Positions 27,252-35,287 of a DNA stretch of 64,000 nt are shown one piece after another (positions within the stretch are counted from its first letter, which is position 1; each line of letters opens with the position of its first letter). The translations under genes and the position numbers were made by a program. The DNA is from AV40 sp038230255 (GTDB lineage: Bacteria; Verrucomicrobiota; Verrucomicrobiia; Chthoniobacterales; UBA10450): assembly GCA_038230255.1 (NCBI GenBank), contig JBBRNP010000001.1, forward strand, positions 248,001 to 312,000, read 5' to 3'. Below the pieces are notes generated by a model. That model saw only the letters and a list, made by a program, of their open reading frames with translations. It did not search any database and was not told the origin of the DNA.

Positions 27252-27611
27252 ATGAATCCCGCACTTCGCGCCCAAGTCGTTGCTGAATGGCGAGGGTTAC
27301 CAGGGAAATATTTAAGGCCGGATCGTTGGCAAGCGCCGGTCGACGTGTTGCCCAAATTGATGCAGCGGCTCGGTCTGAAAGAGCGATTACACGAGACCGA
27401 AGTGATGGAAGCGTGGAGCAAAATCGTCGGCGACTTTATTGCGGCACATTCTGCTCCGGTCGCATTGCGCGAAGGAATTTTGTATGTGCGCGTGCTCCAG
27501 CCAGCTTTGCACTATGAGCTCGAGCAGGTGTCGAAGATCGACATCTTGCGAAAATTGAAGCAGCGCTTCGGCGGCAAAGTGATTCGGGACATTCGTTTCC
27601 GGGTCGGCTGA
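27252..27611 (+). CDS. dciA: DUF721 / DciA-family protein
   Basis: 119 residues from the ATG at 27252; codons upstream (from 27216) are repeat sequence. DciA is the ancestral bacterial loader or partner of the replicative helicase DnaB, expected where no DnaC exists. The DUF721 signature is VMEAWSKIVGDFIAAHSAPV followed by EGILYVRVLQPALHYELEQV. It ends IRDIRFRVG. A second, diverged copy of its last 23 codons is found at 30073-30141. Confidence 0.8.
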   Translation: MNPALRAQVVAEWRGLPGKYLRPDRWQAPVDVLPKLMQRLGLKERLHETEVMEAWSKIVGDFIAAHSAPVALREGILYVRVLQPALHYELEQVSKIDILRKLKQRFGGKVIRDIRFRVG

Positions 27612-27679
27612 TTTCTTCCTCTCTCAAGCCCCTCTACCGGGATCAATCAGGCCATAAAAGACCCCAAAAAAATAAGTTA

Positions 27680-27708
27680 TTGACAGGCAGGCCGAAAATC
27701 GTGATAAG
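27680..27708 (+). promoter_or_regulatory. sigma-70-type promoter of the beta-barrel protein gene
   Basis: TTGACA at 27680-27685, 17 bases, then GATAAG at 27703-27708. The expected start of transcription (about 27715) is only a few bases before the ATG at 27718, leaving almost no leader and no Shine-Dalgarno site. Confidence 0.6.
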
Positions 27709-27717
27709 GCCAGCCCT

Positions 27718-28503
27718 ATGAAGAGATATATTGCCTTAACTATTGTTGTCTTAATTAGCCTGGCTAGCGTGACTAAAATTACGTTGGCCGGTCCGGAACC
27801 GCTTCCAAGTGGAAAAGAAATGCGGGAAGTCGCGCCGGCTCCACCGGCCTGCGACTGGAGCGGATTCTACATCGGTATCCAAGGCGGCTGGACCGGTGGG
27901 ACGCTGGACTGGAAGGACGTGGACTTTGGAGATAGCGAGATCCTCATCCACGACAATACGGACAGCTTCATGGGTGGAGGAACGGTGGGTTACAATCATC
28001 AGTTTGGTTCCTGGCTGGTTTTGGGAGCCGAAGGCGACTTTTCATGGTGGGACGGCGGGGGTCGTAGAAGGACATCGAGGTTGTCGGGAGAGGAAGAAGA
28101 GACGACAACCTGGAGGACCGACAGCAACTGGATTGGAACTATCGGGCTGCGCGCCGGCGTCACCTCCATGAATAATCATCTCTTGGCCTACGTGAAAGCG
28201 GGGGCAGCTTTTGAACATTGGAATTACCATGAACTTTCTACTCAAACGGCACTTAATAGTGGGACAACAGTTCTGGAAAATAGGTTCGATACCGATGAGA
28301 CACGGGTCGCTCCCATGATTGCGTTTGGTTTGGAATACGCCATTAACTGCCATTGGTCGGTAAAGGCTGAGTACAAGCATCTCTTTCTTGGCAGAGACAC
28401 GATCACTGGGCGGGCCATTGACCCCCCGGGAACTGAGCCGGAAAGCTTCGACGTGGAGATGTACCAGTACTCAGTGCAGGCCGGCCTAAACTACAAGTTC
28501 TGA
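27718..28503 (+). CDS. outer-membrane beta-barrel (Omp25-like porin family) protein
   Basis: 261 residues with a signal peptide (IVVLISLASVTKITLAG) and a barrel that starts CDWSGFYIGIQGGWTGG, the opening strand typical of Omp25/OmpA-like small barrels, and ends YQYSVQAGLNYKF with a C-terminal Phe. Alternating strands are evident (VGYNHQFGSWLVLGAEGDF, YVKAGAAFEHWNY, FGLEYAINCHWSVKAEYKHLF). One loop is Glu-rich (SGEEEETTTW). Strong promoter in front and terminator behind: a single-gene unit. Convergent with the gamma-carboxylase homologue. Confidence 0.85.
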   Translation: MKRYIALTIVVLISLASVTKITLAGPEPLPSGKEMREVAPAPPACDWSGFYIGIQGGWTGGTLDWKDVDFGDSEILIHDNTDSFMGGGTVGYNHQFGSWLVLGAEGDFSWWDGGGRRRTSRLSGEEEETTTWRTDSNWIGTIGLRAGVTSMNNHLLAYVKAGAAFEHWNYHELSTQTALNSGTTVLENRFDTDETRVAPMIAFGLEYAINCHWSVKAEYKHLFLGRDTITGRAIDPPGTEPESFDVEMYQYSVQAGLNYKF

Positions 28504-28518
28504 TAAATTTTACCGAAG

Positions 28519-28550
28519 CGAGCGCGATGACATAATCGCGCTCGTCTTTC
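28519..28550 (+). terminator. rho-independent-type terminator
   Basis: Perfect 10-base-pair stem CGAGCGCGAT / ATCGCGCTCG with a 6-base loop GACATA, then TCTTTC. It starts 15 bases after the stop codon of the beta-barrel gene. Short T-tract, so moderate strength. Confidence 0.65.
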
Positions 28551-28597
28551 GAGAAAATTTCGATCGTCCGGCAATCGAGCGTCGACCGATTGGTTTC

Positions 28598-30022
28598 TCA
28601 ATTCAGGTCTTCGGGTGCTGGCTCGAAAGGATCCTGTAATGGATCCCCATGTTGATCGGGTAGCGGTTCATGTACCTGTAAAAGCCAGCGAGGTCGTCCC
28701 CAACTACGCTCCTCCGCCGCCAGATCGACATTTTGATCTATAAAGAGCCGTGGCTTCCGGCCGTTTAAAGCAACCGATACGCGAGCCTCGACTCTGAGGG
28801 GTTTGGGTCCCGCTCGTGGCATGACCCTCGCCAGATAATGGGCGAATTGGAGCAGCATGTCCGGCCGCCACTGCATCCTGTCTACTTGCCAGCTAGTTAG
28901 AAAGTCCTCCGGCTTGACTTGATATGAGGCATGGCGCGAATTCGGATCCGTGACGTAAAAGTAAATCCGCTGCCATTTGTTCGTCAGCATCATTCGCCAG
29001 GTGAAGCGATGTTCTGCCTGTATCCATTCGATTCCACCTCCAGAAAGAAACGGGCGCAGTGGGACTACAATCTGAATCGCGATGTAGGCCATCACCAGAG
29101 TCAGCACCAGTCGCTGCCTGGCCGGTGGGAGCGGACGCATCTCCCCAATGCTCTCCGGTGCCCGTCTTATTCCGAAAATTGCAAGGACGCGACGCGGCCA
29201 GCTCGGGGGTAGAAAAAGGGTAGTCCCGGCGATAGCCAGCCAGGGAAATATCCCGATATGAAATAATCGGAAGTTTAGAAGATGAAAAGCGACCGCGGCG
29301 CAGAATGCCGCGACGCGTGTCCGGCGCCAGAGAAGAAACAGAACGATAAAAAGATCGAAGAGGAACGCGGCATAACTGAAGGAATACACCGCCCATTCCT
29401 CACGAAAAAAACGGCCGATAATCGGGAACTCGGTATTTCTCGCGAGCCAAACGCGCATCGGCGCTCCATGGAGCCAGTCGGGCATAATTTTGGCGACGCC
29501 CGCATAGAAATAGACGACGCCCATTTGCGCGCGTAACAGCCAAAGCGCCCAGGCCGGTGTCGTCTCAGAGCGTATCTTCGGATTCAGCCAGGCATCGATC
29601 GAGAGCGCGCGGTTCGCCGGGACAAAGATGAGCAAGAAACTAAACAGGCAGATGAGGTACCGATGGTTGACCCAGAGCGCTTCATCGAGAAGGAACATGT
29701 AGGAGTAGCCGAGGCAAAACAACCCGGCACTGGCCCGGTAAAGAAGACCGGCCGCAATAAGTCCTGCCAGCACACCAACCACCGCACAGTGGATGTAGAG
29801 CCCGTTGCCCGGCCAAGGATGGACCCAGGAGAATCCGTAATATTTAAACAAAAACCGTGGCTCGAGCCAAAAGCTCGCGATCCGATGATCGGAAAAATAC
29901 CAGCTCACGTGCCAAATCATGAGCAGGCCGAACGCGATCCGGAAGAAAACCAGTGACGCGATATCGACTGGGGCGAAGGCTCGTTCCCGAATGCGCGTTA
30001 GAAGACTGTTGATAGTTTTCAT
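28598..30022 (-). CDS. HTTM-domain vitamin K-dependent gamma-carboxylase homologue
   Basis: 474 residues: an N-terminal HTTM domain of several helices and a soluble C-terminal part. The segment VVYFYAGVAKIMPDWLHGAP places a lysine (Lys178) where GGCX has its catalytic Lys218 region. LLDEALWVNHRYLICL is also family-like. The C-terminal part contains HRFTWRMML, a MLLQFAHYLA segment and LNGRKPRLFIDQNVDLA, in the order found in GGCX-type proteins. The human enzyme carboxylates Glu using reduced vitamin K; bacterial homologues are mostly uncharacterised. No substrate is proven here. Confidence 0.78.
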   Translation of the reverse strand: MKTINSLLTRIRERAFAPVDIASLVFFRIAFGLLMIWHVSWYFSDHRIASFWLEPRFLFKYYGFSWVHPWPGNGLYIHCAVVGVLAGLIAAGLLYRASAGLFCLGYSYMFLLDEALWVNHRYLICLFSFLLIFVPANRALSIDAWLNPKIRSETTPAWALWLLRAQMGVVYFYAGVAKIMPDWLHGAPMRVWLARNTEFPIIGRFFREEWAVYSFSYAAFLFDLFIVLFLLWRRTRVAAFCAAVAFHLLNFRLFHIGIFPWLAIAGTTLFLPPSWPRRVLAIFGIRRAPESIGEMRPLPPARQRLVLTLVMAYIAIQIVVPLRPFLSGGGIEWIQAEHRFTWRMMLTNKWQRIYFYVTDPNSRHASYQVKPEDFLTSWQVDRMQWRPDMLLQFAHYLARVMPRAGPKPLRVEARVSVALNGRKPRLFIDQNVDLAAEERSWGRPRWLLQVHEPLPDQHGDPLQDPFEPAPEDLN

Positions 30023-30072
30023 TGCCGGATACGCGTCGACTTTGCGTTATGACGGTCGTTGTGGGCAAGAAC

Positions 30073-30141
30073 GACATTACGCCCAAATTGAAGCAACGCT
30101 TCGGCAGGAAAGTCATCCGCGACATCCGTTTCCGCGTCGGT
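30073..30141 (+). pseudogene. diverged copy of the dciA (DUF721) 3' end
   Basis: 23 codons reading DITPKLKQRF then GRKVIRDIRFRVG, 20 of 23 residues and 55 of 69 bases identical to 27540-27608 at the end of dciA. Eight of the eleven changed codons are synonymous, so the copy spent time under protein-level selection. No DUF721 sequence precedes it, and the frame runs on past the normal stop without similarity. It is best read as the remnant of a second DUF721 gene. Confidence 0.7.
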
Positions 30142-30382
30142 CAGTCGCCCTCGTGGCCACGCCTGATGAATTCATCGCCGATCGAAGACCGGCTCGATGT
30201 CAATCCTCCGCTTAAAGAGCTGATGTTTCGACGTCCGTTTCCGAGTCGAGAGAGGAACGACATCGCGGCCTTTTTTCGGTACTATTTGCCTGGGATGGGA
30301 ACCCAAATTAGTCGCCGTTTTCGAAAACTTCTCTGCACAAAAACCGTAGAGACGAGTGAATGTGACAGTCTTTCTGTCTCTC

Positions 30383-31987
30383 ATGACGCGACGATATTTC
30401 TTGAAGCGGTCGCTGGCGGGGGCGTCGCTTGCTACCTTCGGTGCATCATTACCGGGCAATCTTGTCGCGGAAGCCGTCCCGGCGCAAAATCCTGCGCTTA
30501 GCGGCACGTCCCATTCAGCTTGCGGATGTTACACGAGAATGTTCTCTGAGCTCAGAGGGAAACCTGCGCGACCAAGTTCCGATATCGAAGAAGGTCTTGC
30601 CAGGTTAGGCGAAGCGATGGTGGACAAAGACCCATTGATCGAGCCGGAGAGCCAACCGGAACTGCCCACCGCGGGATACACTTACTTCGGGCAATTCATC
30701 GATCATGATCTCACGCTGGATCTTACTCCTCTCAGCGACGCCAGCGAGAAGATCGAGCAAACCCAGAATTTTCGGACCGCGTTTCTGGATTTGGATCACC
30801 TTTATGGCGGCAGCCCAAATATCTCGCCTTTTCTGTACGAGACCGGAAACCATAACGCAGAGCGATTTTTGATCGGCAAGACGATTGAGACTCCCGAGCT
30901 CAAAGCATCAAGCGACGATCTACCGCGTAACTCCCAAGGCATCGCATTAACCGGAGACCCGCGGCAGGATGAAAACCTGATTCTTGCGCAACTCCACGTC
31001 GCGTTTTTAAAGCTGCATAATCTGGTTATTGATCAACCGGACGAATTGAATGCTTCGCCGCATTATCGTCGAAAGGGCGACTCCGACTTCGCGACGGCGC
31101 AGCGTGTGGTGAGGTGGCATTACCAATGGTCCGTCCGTCATGATTATCTCGAAACGATCCTTGATCCACTGGTGGCGGAAAACCTCAGGCGATTTGAGGA
31201 AGAGAAGCAGCTTATCCGGACGATAGATTTTGGGATTCCGATCGAGTTCAGCGTCGGTGCGTTTCGATTTGGGCACACCATGGTACGCGATGTCTACAAA
31301 ACCGGTGTCAATGATCTACACAACAAAGAAGTCAAGTTGACTGCGCTTTTTGAGCGTACCGGTTCCAAGGGCGGTGCTGCTCCGGCGTTGCCGGCTGAGT
31401 GGGTGGTCTCATGGGAGAGGTTCTTTGCAATCCCTCCGCGGACGTCTTTGGTAAATCGCGCCCGGAAAATTGATACCCAGATTGCAAACGCGCTGCATCA
31501 CCTGGATGAACAGACGGTAAAGGATATTAATCTGCCCCTGCCAAGTGATCACCTTGAACCAAAACTCGCTGTTCGCACGCTCTTGCGCGGTTTTCGTATT
31601 GGTCTGCCTTCAGGTGAGGAAGTGGCTGCCGAAATCGCGCGACGCATGCCCGGTATCAAAGTCCTGACTGAAGACGAGATCGTGAACGGGCCTCATGAGG
31701 ATGTTCTTACGAATCCGAAGTACGGTTTTCGTGGGAACACTCCGCTTTGGTATTACATCTTGAAGGAGGCCGAGCTTGCCCCGGGAGAGGGCAAGCACCT
31801 TGGACCTATCGGCAGCTATATTGTCGCCGATGTCATTCTCGGTGTCCTGGCAGCCGACGCGGATTCGTACCAGTCGGCTCCTGCATGGGAGCCAACGCTC
31901 AGCGGCGGCGGCGAGTCGATAAGGAAGATCCTAGATTTTGTTACTAGCGCTTATTTTGGCGCTTCCAGACGTCGTAGCAGCACATGA
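30383..31987 (+). CDS. animal-type haem peroxidase (peroxinectin/cyclooxygenase-like), Tat-exported
   Basis: 534 residues from the ATG at 30383; a GTG at 30356 is in frame but the ATG gives a clean Tat signal MTRRYFLKRSLAGASLA. Distal haem His in YFGQFIDHDLTLD, proximal His in AFRFGHTMVRDVY, with the catalytic Arg expected between them. Other family segments: RTAFLDLDHLYGGSP, DPRQDENLILAQLHVAFLKLHN. These enzymes oxidise halides or organic substrates with peroxide. TatC is encoded at 43.3 kb. The 3' end overlaps the convergent NHLP-like gene by 44 bases. Confidence 0.88.
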   Translation: MTRRYFLKRSLAGASLATFGASLPGNLVAEAVPAQNPALSGTSHSACGCYTRMFSELRGKPARPSSDIEEGLARLGEAMVDKDPLIEPESQPELPTAGYTYFGQFIDHDLTLDLTPLSDASEKIEQTQNFRTAFLDLDHLYGGSPNISPFLYETGNHNAERFLIGKTIETPELKASSDDLPRNSQGIALTGDPRQDENLILAQLHVAFLKLHNLVIDQPDELNASPHYRRKGDSDFATAQRVVRWHYQWSVRHDYLETILDPLVAENLRRFEEEKQLIRTIDFGIPIEFSVGAFRFGHTMVRDVYKTGVNDLHNKEVKLTALFERTGSKGGAAPALPAEWVVSWERFFAIPPRTSLVNRARKIDTQIANALHHLDEQTVKDINLPLPSDHLEPKLAVRTLLRGFRIGLPSGEEVAAEIARRMPGIKVLTEDEIVNGPHEDVLTNPKYGFRGNTPLWYYILKEAELAPGEGKHLGPIGSYIVADVILGVLAADADSYQSAPAWEPTLSGGGESIRKILDFVTSAYFGASRRRSST

Positions 31988-32468
31988 AATAGTCTTCGTA
32001 TTTGTACTTCTTCGTCTGGTCGTTCTTTTTGAAAGGCGGCAGACAAAATACGTGGACGTTTTCATTGGACTTCGATTGCGATAATAATTGCACCAGGGTG
32101 TAAGCACTATCCTGGGTTGATGCGCTTTTGTCAGTGTCAGCTTTTGCGGGCTGCGCTTCGTAGAAGATGATTACCTTGCTCGGCGGAATTTTGATATCGC
32201 CTACTTCAGCGACAGCCTCCTTCGCCGAATCGGGTGATTTGATCAGCCGCTGACGAAACTCCGGATCCCAGGCAGCCCGAGTAAGAGCGGCATCAAACGC
32301 ATCTATAGCGGCGTCGTAGGGCGCAGTTTCCGGCCATGCAGCTGGCCCTTCTTTTTTTGTTTCGGCCGTCAGCGATGAGACTGCCAGAACAACAGCAATT
32401 CCGAGGAGGACACTTGCCGCGCTCCGCGCCAGCGGTTTTTTTATTTTGCTAATGCATAGTTCATTCAT
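31944..32468 (-). CDS. secreted protein with nitrile-hydratase-leader (NHLP)-like domain
   Basis: 174 residues. After an N-terminal hydrophobic export segment (about 17-35) the protein reads AWDPEFRQRLIKSPDSAKEA, then EVGDIKIPPSKVIIFYE and, after a spacer, NVHVFCLPPF. That is the order of the NHLP family: Asp-Pro-x-Phe-Arg, Pro, Glu at the helix end, then the His-x-x-Leu-Pro strand. NHLP sequences occur in nitrile hydratase alpha subunits and as leaders of modified peptides. Here there is also a signal peptide, an inserted Ser/Lys-rich spacer, and a Cys-Cys tail (DYFMCCYDVW). The start overlaps the kinase stop as ATGA. Confidence 0.6.
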   Translation of the reverse strand: MNELCISKIKKPLARSAASVLLGIAVVLAVSSLTAETKKEGPAAWPETAPYDAAIDAFDAALTRAAWDPEFRQRLIKSPDSAKEAVAEVGDIKIPPSKVIIFYEAQPAKADTDKSASTQDSAYTLVQLLSQSKSNENVHVFCLPPFKKNDQTKKYKYEDYFMCCYDVWKRQNKR

Positions 32469-35278
32469 GGGTGGGGTATGGTTTGGTTTTGGTTGGATGG
32501 ATGGATGGTTGGTTGGTTGGTCTGTAGATGCCTAGGTCGTTTCATCTCCTGCACTTTCTGGATGAGGAGACCAAAGGCGGCTTGGAAAGTTTCATGATTA
32601 CGAATTGAGTCGAAGCGCGGGTCGAGCATCATCGAGCGATAGTCGATCCAACCTGCGGCGATGGCTTTATCCAAACAAACGGTGGCGGCTTCGCCATTAC
32701 CCTGCGCCGCATAGTTCGCAGCCAAACTGTATAAATGGCGCAGATTATCTGGCGCTGACAGCAACTCCTTTTCATCAAGCCAATGGGCTTCTTCCAAGAG
32801 CGCTTCCCCCTCTTTAGCATGTGCGCCCGAGAGTTTTTGTATAAAGCCTATGGCCGACAGGTATCGCACCGATCCGATGAATTCGACGCCACCGGCGCGG
32901 TTGATTGCTGCCGCTTCATGGTAGAGCTTCTCGGCCTCAGGGAAATGGCGGCTGAAAAATTCAATCAAAGCAGCCATCTCCAATATCTCCGGATTGTCCT
33001 TAAATTTGGCCCGAGCTTGTTCGCATTTAGCGCGGGCGTCGTTGTAATCGCCGCGAACCAAAGAAAGCCTGCTCAATCCCAAAAGGCCGACCGGTAGATC
33101 CGGCTTGAAGATTATCGCAGCACGGTAAGCTTTTTCCGCCTCGTCATAATCACCCAAGCTGATCCATGCATTGCCCACATTGTCAGCATAAAGAGGTTGA
33201 GTCTGACGTCGTGTCACCTTCTCGAACCAACGTAGCGCTAAATCGGGACGACCGATTTGCTCGTAGGTGTCGCCCAGCATGGCCGCGCTTCGCGAATTCG
33301 CAGGCTCCAGTTCGTAGGATGTTAAGTACGAATCGAGTGAGTCGCGGAGTTGGCCGTGGCGCCGAAGAGTGCCACCCCGGGCGCGATGAGCTTCCGGAAG
33401 CATTGGCGCCATCCGCAGCGCCACCGCGGTCGCCATATCGGCCTGGGCAAGCCAATCGCGCGTAGGGTCGGTTTGAGCGCGAGCCTGACACGCGCCCCCG
33501 AGCATCGCATAAGCTACGGCGTAGTTAGGATCGATCTCGACCGCTTTGCGAAAAGATTCAATCGCACGATCCAAGTCCGCCAAGTTATAGCGCAGTAAAA
33601 ATTCCTTGCCGCGATCACAGTAACTGCGCGCCAATGAATTGTTGGTTTCTCCAACAGCATCTCGCTTCGAGTCGTAGGGACCGACAATCGCACCGGAATT
33701 ACGACTAGTTGCCTTGGTATCGGCGACAACATCAGATATTTTCTTGATCAATGCTTTGGGAATGTCGGAATCCGATTCACCATCCTGTAACCATGTGTTT
33801 ATAACGGAGCCGGTAGCCGTCTCGATCAAATGGATTGCAACTCGCCTTTTTTCTTCGCGCCAGCGCACGCTTCCGCTCAAAACCATCCGGGCGTTGCCTG
33901 ATTGTCCAATCCTTTTCCAATCTTCGGGGCGCCAAGGATCGGCATCTTCCACTATCTGGCGCGGGATGGCGTTCACCTGAATTCCCTTTGCCTGCGCCAA
34001 TGCGGCCGTAAATGCGCTCGTCGCAGATTGCGCTGAGTTTGACGTGGCCGAAAGTTCGCCCAGATCCTCGAACGGCATCACCGCAACCGAGCGTTGCGCG
34101 ATTTCAACCCTTTGCAATATCGCGGACAATCGAGAGCTCGCGATCTTTTCGACGAGACCGACTGCGGCGAAGATTAAGCACGCCGCGACACTTCCGGCCA
34201 GTTTTGGATTGCGTCTTGACCAACGCCATACCCGAACGGGTGGCAAGACAGGGCGCGCGATAATAGGGCGGTCTTCGAGCCAGCGTTCGAGATCTTCCAC
34301 CAGGTCGCCAGCAGTGCGATAACGCATCGCCGGATCGCGTTCCAAACACCGCGCACAGATTGTCTCCAAGTCGCGATCGAGTCTCGGGGCGAGCGAGCGC
34401 AGTTTCGGTGCGGTCTTTTCGGACGCCTGGTGAATAACGGCAAGGGCGTGTTCGCCCAAGAACGGCGGTTGTCCGCTCAACAGTTCGAACAAAATTGCGC
34501 CGAGACTGTAAACATCGACCGCGGGCGTAACATTTTCCGCAGGGGATTGCACTTGTTCCGGCGCGATGTAACCCGGCGTGCCAAAGACAGTCATCGTACG
34601 CGTGAGATCGCTTGTGGCCTCGAGCCATTTGGCCAAGCCGAAGTCGCTCACCATCGGTTCACCGCGCGCATCGAGCAGAATGTTTCCGGGTTTGAGATCG
34701 CGGTGAAGAATCCCCTGGCTGTGAGCGTGATCGATTGCTCGCGCGACGGCTGCAATCAGTTGGACTGCGCGCCGTGGCGAATTGCGGAAACTTTCCCTTG
34801 AGTCGAGCAAGCTTCCACCGGAGGCGAATTTCATACTGAAAAACGGAAGCCCGTCGTCAGTCGCGCCGACGTCGTAAATGGGCAGAATATTTGGATGATC
34901 GAGACTGGCGGCGGCCCTGGCTTCGCGTTGAAACCGCGCCAGGGTCTCGCGAGAATCGCTGTGGTAATTCAGCACTCGTTTTAACGCCACGATTCGCCGC
35001 GAGGGCGCATGCCGCGCGCGATAAATGACTCCCATGCCGCCGCGGCCGATTTCTTCCAAAATCCGATAGTTGCCCAATTGCCAGTCGCGATCCGGAACAT
35101 CGACTGCAGCGAGAAGCGCATCGAATTCATCGACGTCCGCTTCATCGGAATCAAGTCCGCTGCGCAACAAACAACTTACACAGAGCCCGGAAGCGACGCG
35201 GGCAAGTGAGCCACATCGGCAGCGCGCGCAATCGTGCGCTGAGCGTTCCGGCAAATCAGTGAGACCGGAGAAATCCAT
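32465..35278 (-). CDS. Ser/Thr protein kinase with FlgO-like and TPR domains
   Basis: 937 residues. N-terminal zinc-ribbon-like cysteines (CARC at 17-20, CVSC at 33-36); Pkn2-type kinase domain about 70-330 with GRGGMG loop, Lys100, HRDLKPGN (catalytic Asp194) and DFG 212-214; one membrane helix (about 358-375, AGSVAACLIFAAVGLV); a FlgO-like region starting RSVAVMPFEDLG; then TPR repeats to about 890. So an intracellular kinase with an extracytoplasmic TPR part. The last residues come from a microsatellite. It sits between an ECF sigma gene (10 bases upstream) and the NHLP-like gene. Confidence 0.92.
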   Translation of the reverse strand: MDFSGLTDLPERSAHDCARCRCGSLARVASGLCVSCLLRSGLDSDEADVDEFDALLAAVDVPDRDWQLGNYRILEEIGRGGMGVIYRARHAPSRRIVALKRVLNYHSDSRETLARFQREARAAASLDHPNILPIYDVGATDDGLPFFSMKFASGGSLLDSRESFRNSPRRAVQLIAAVARAIDHAHSQGILHRDLKPGNILLDARGEPMVSDFGLAKWLEATSDLTRTMTVFGTPGYIAPEQVQSPAENVTPAVDVYSLGAILFELLSGQPPFLGEHALAVIHQASEKTAPKLRSLAPRLDRDLETICARCLERDPAMRYRTAGDLVEDLERWLEDRPIIARPVLPPVRVWRWSRRNPKLAGSVAACLIFAAVGLVEKIASSRLSAILQRVEIAQRSVAVMPFEDLGELSATSNSAQSATSAFTAALAQAKGIQVNAIPRQIVEDADPWRPEDWKRIGQSGNARMVLSGSVRWREEKRRVAIHLIETATGSVINTWLQDGESDSDIPKALIKKISDVVADTKATSRNSGAIVGPYDSKRDAVGETNNSLARSYCDRGKEFLLRYNLADLDRAIESFRKAVEIDPNYAVAYAMLGGACQARAQTDPTRDWLAQADMATAVALRMAPMLPEAHRARGGTLRRHGQLRDSLDSYLTSYELEPANSRSAAMLGDTYEQIGRPDLALRWFEKVTRRQTQPLYADNVGNAWISLGDYDEAEKAYRAAIIFKPDLPVGLLGLSRLSLVRGDYNDARAKCEQARAKFKDNPEILEMAALIEFFSRHFPEAEKLYHEAAAINRAGGVEFIGSVRYLSAIGFIQKLSGAHAKEGEALLEEAHWLDEKELLSAPDNLRHLYSLAANYAAQGNGEAATVCLDKAIAAGWIDYRSMMLDPRFDSIRNHETFQAAFGLLIQKVQEMKRPRHLQTNQPTIHPSNQNQTIPHP
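32487..32521. repeat. tetranucleotide microsatellite at the kinase 3' end
   Basis: On the coding (minus) strand it reads as ACCA units, then three TCCA units, then ACCA again. Units of 4 shift the reading frame. It is 19 bases from the overlapping stop/start (ATGA) of the kinase and NHLP-like genes. Confidence 0.75.
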
Positions 35279-35287
35279 AACCCCAAT

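Noticed and set aside
30022..30501. Open frame of 159 codons covering the dciA copy
   Set aside because: Only 23 codons show similarity; the rest runs out of frame into the start of the peroxidase gene.
32465..32527. CRISPR-like or origin iteron reading of the 4-base repeat
   Set aside because: Units are 4 bases without spacers, a simple microsatellite.
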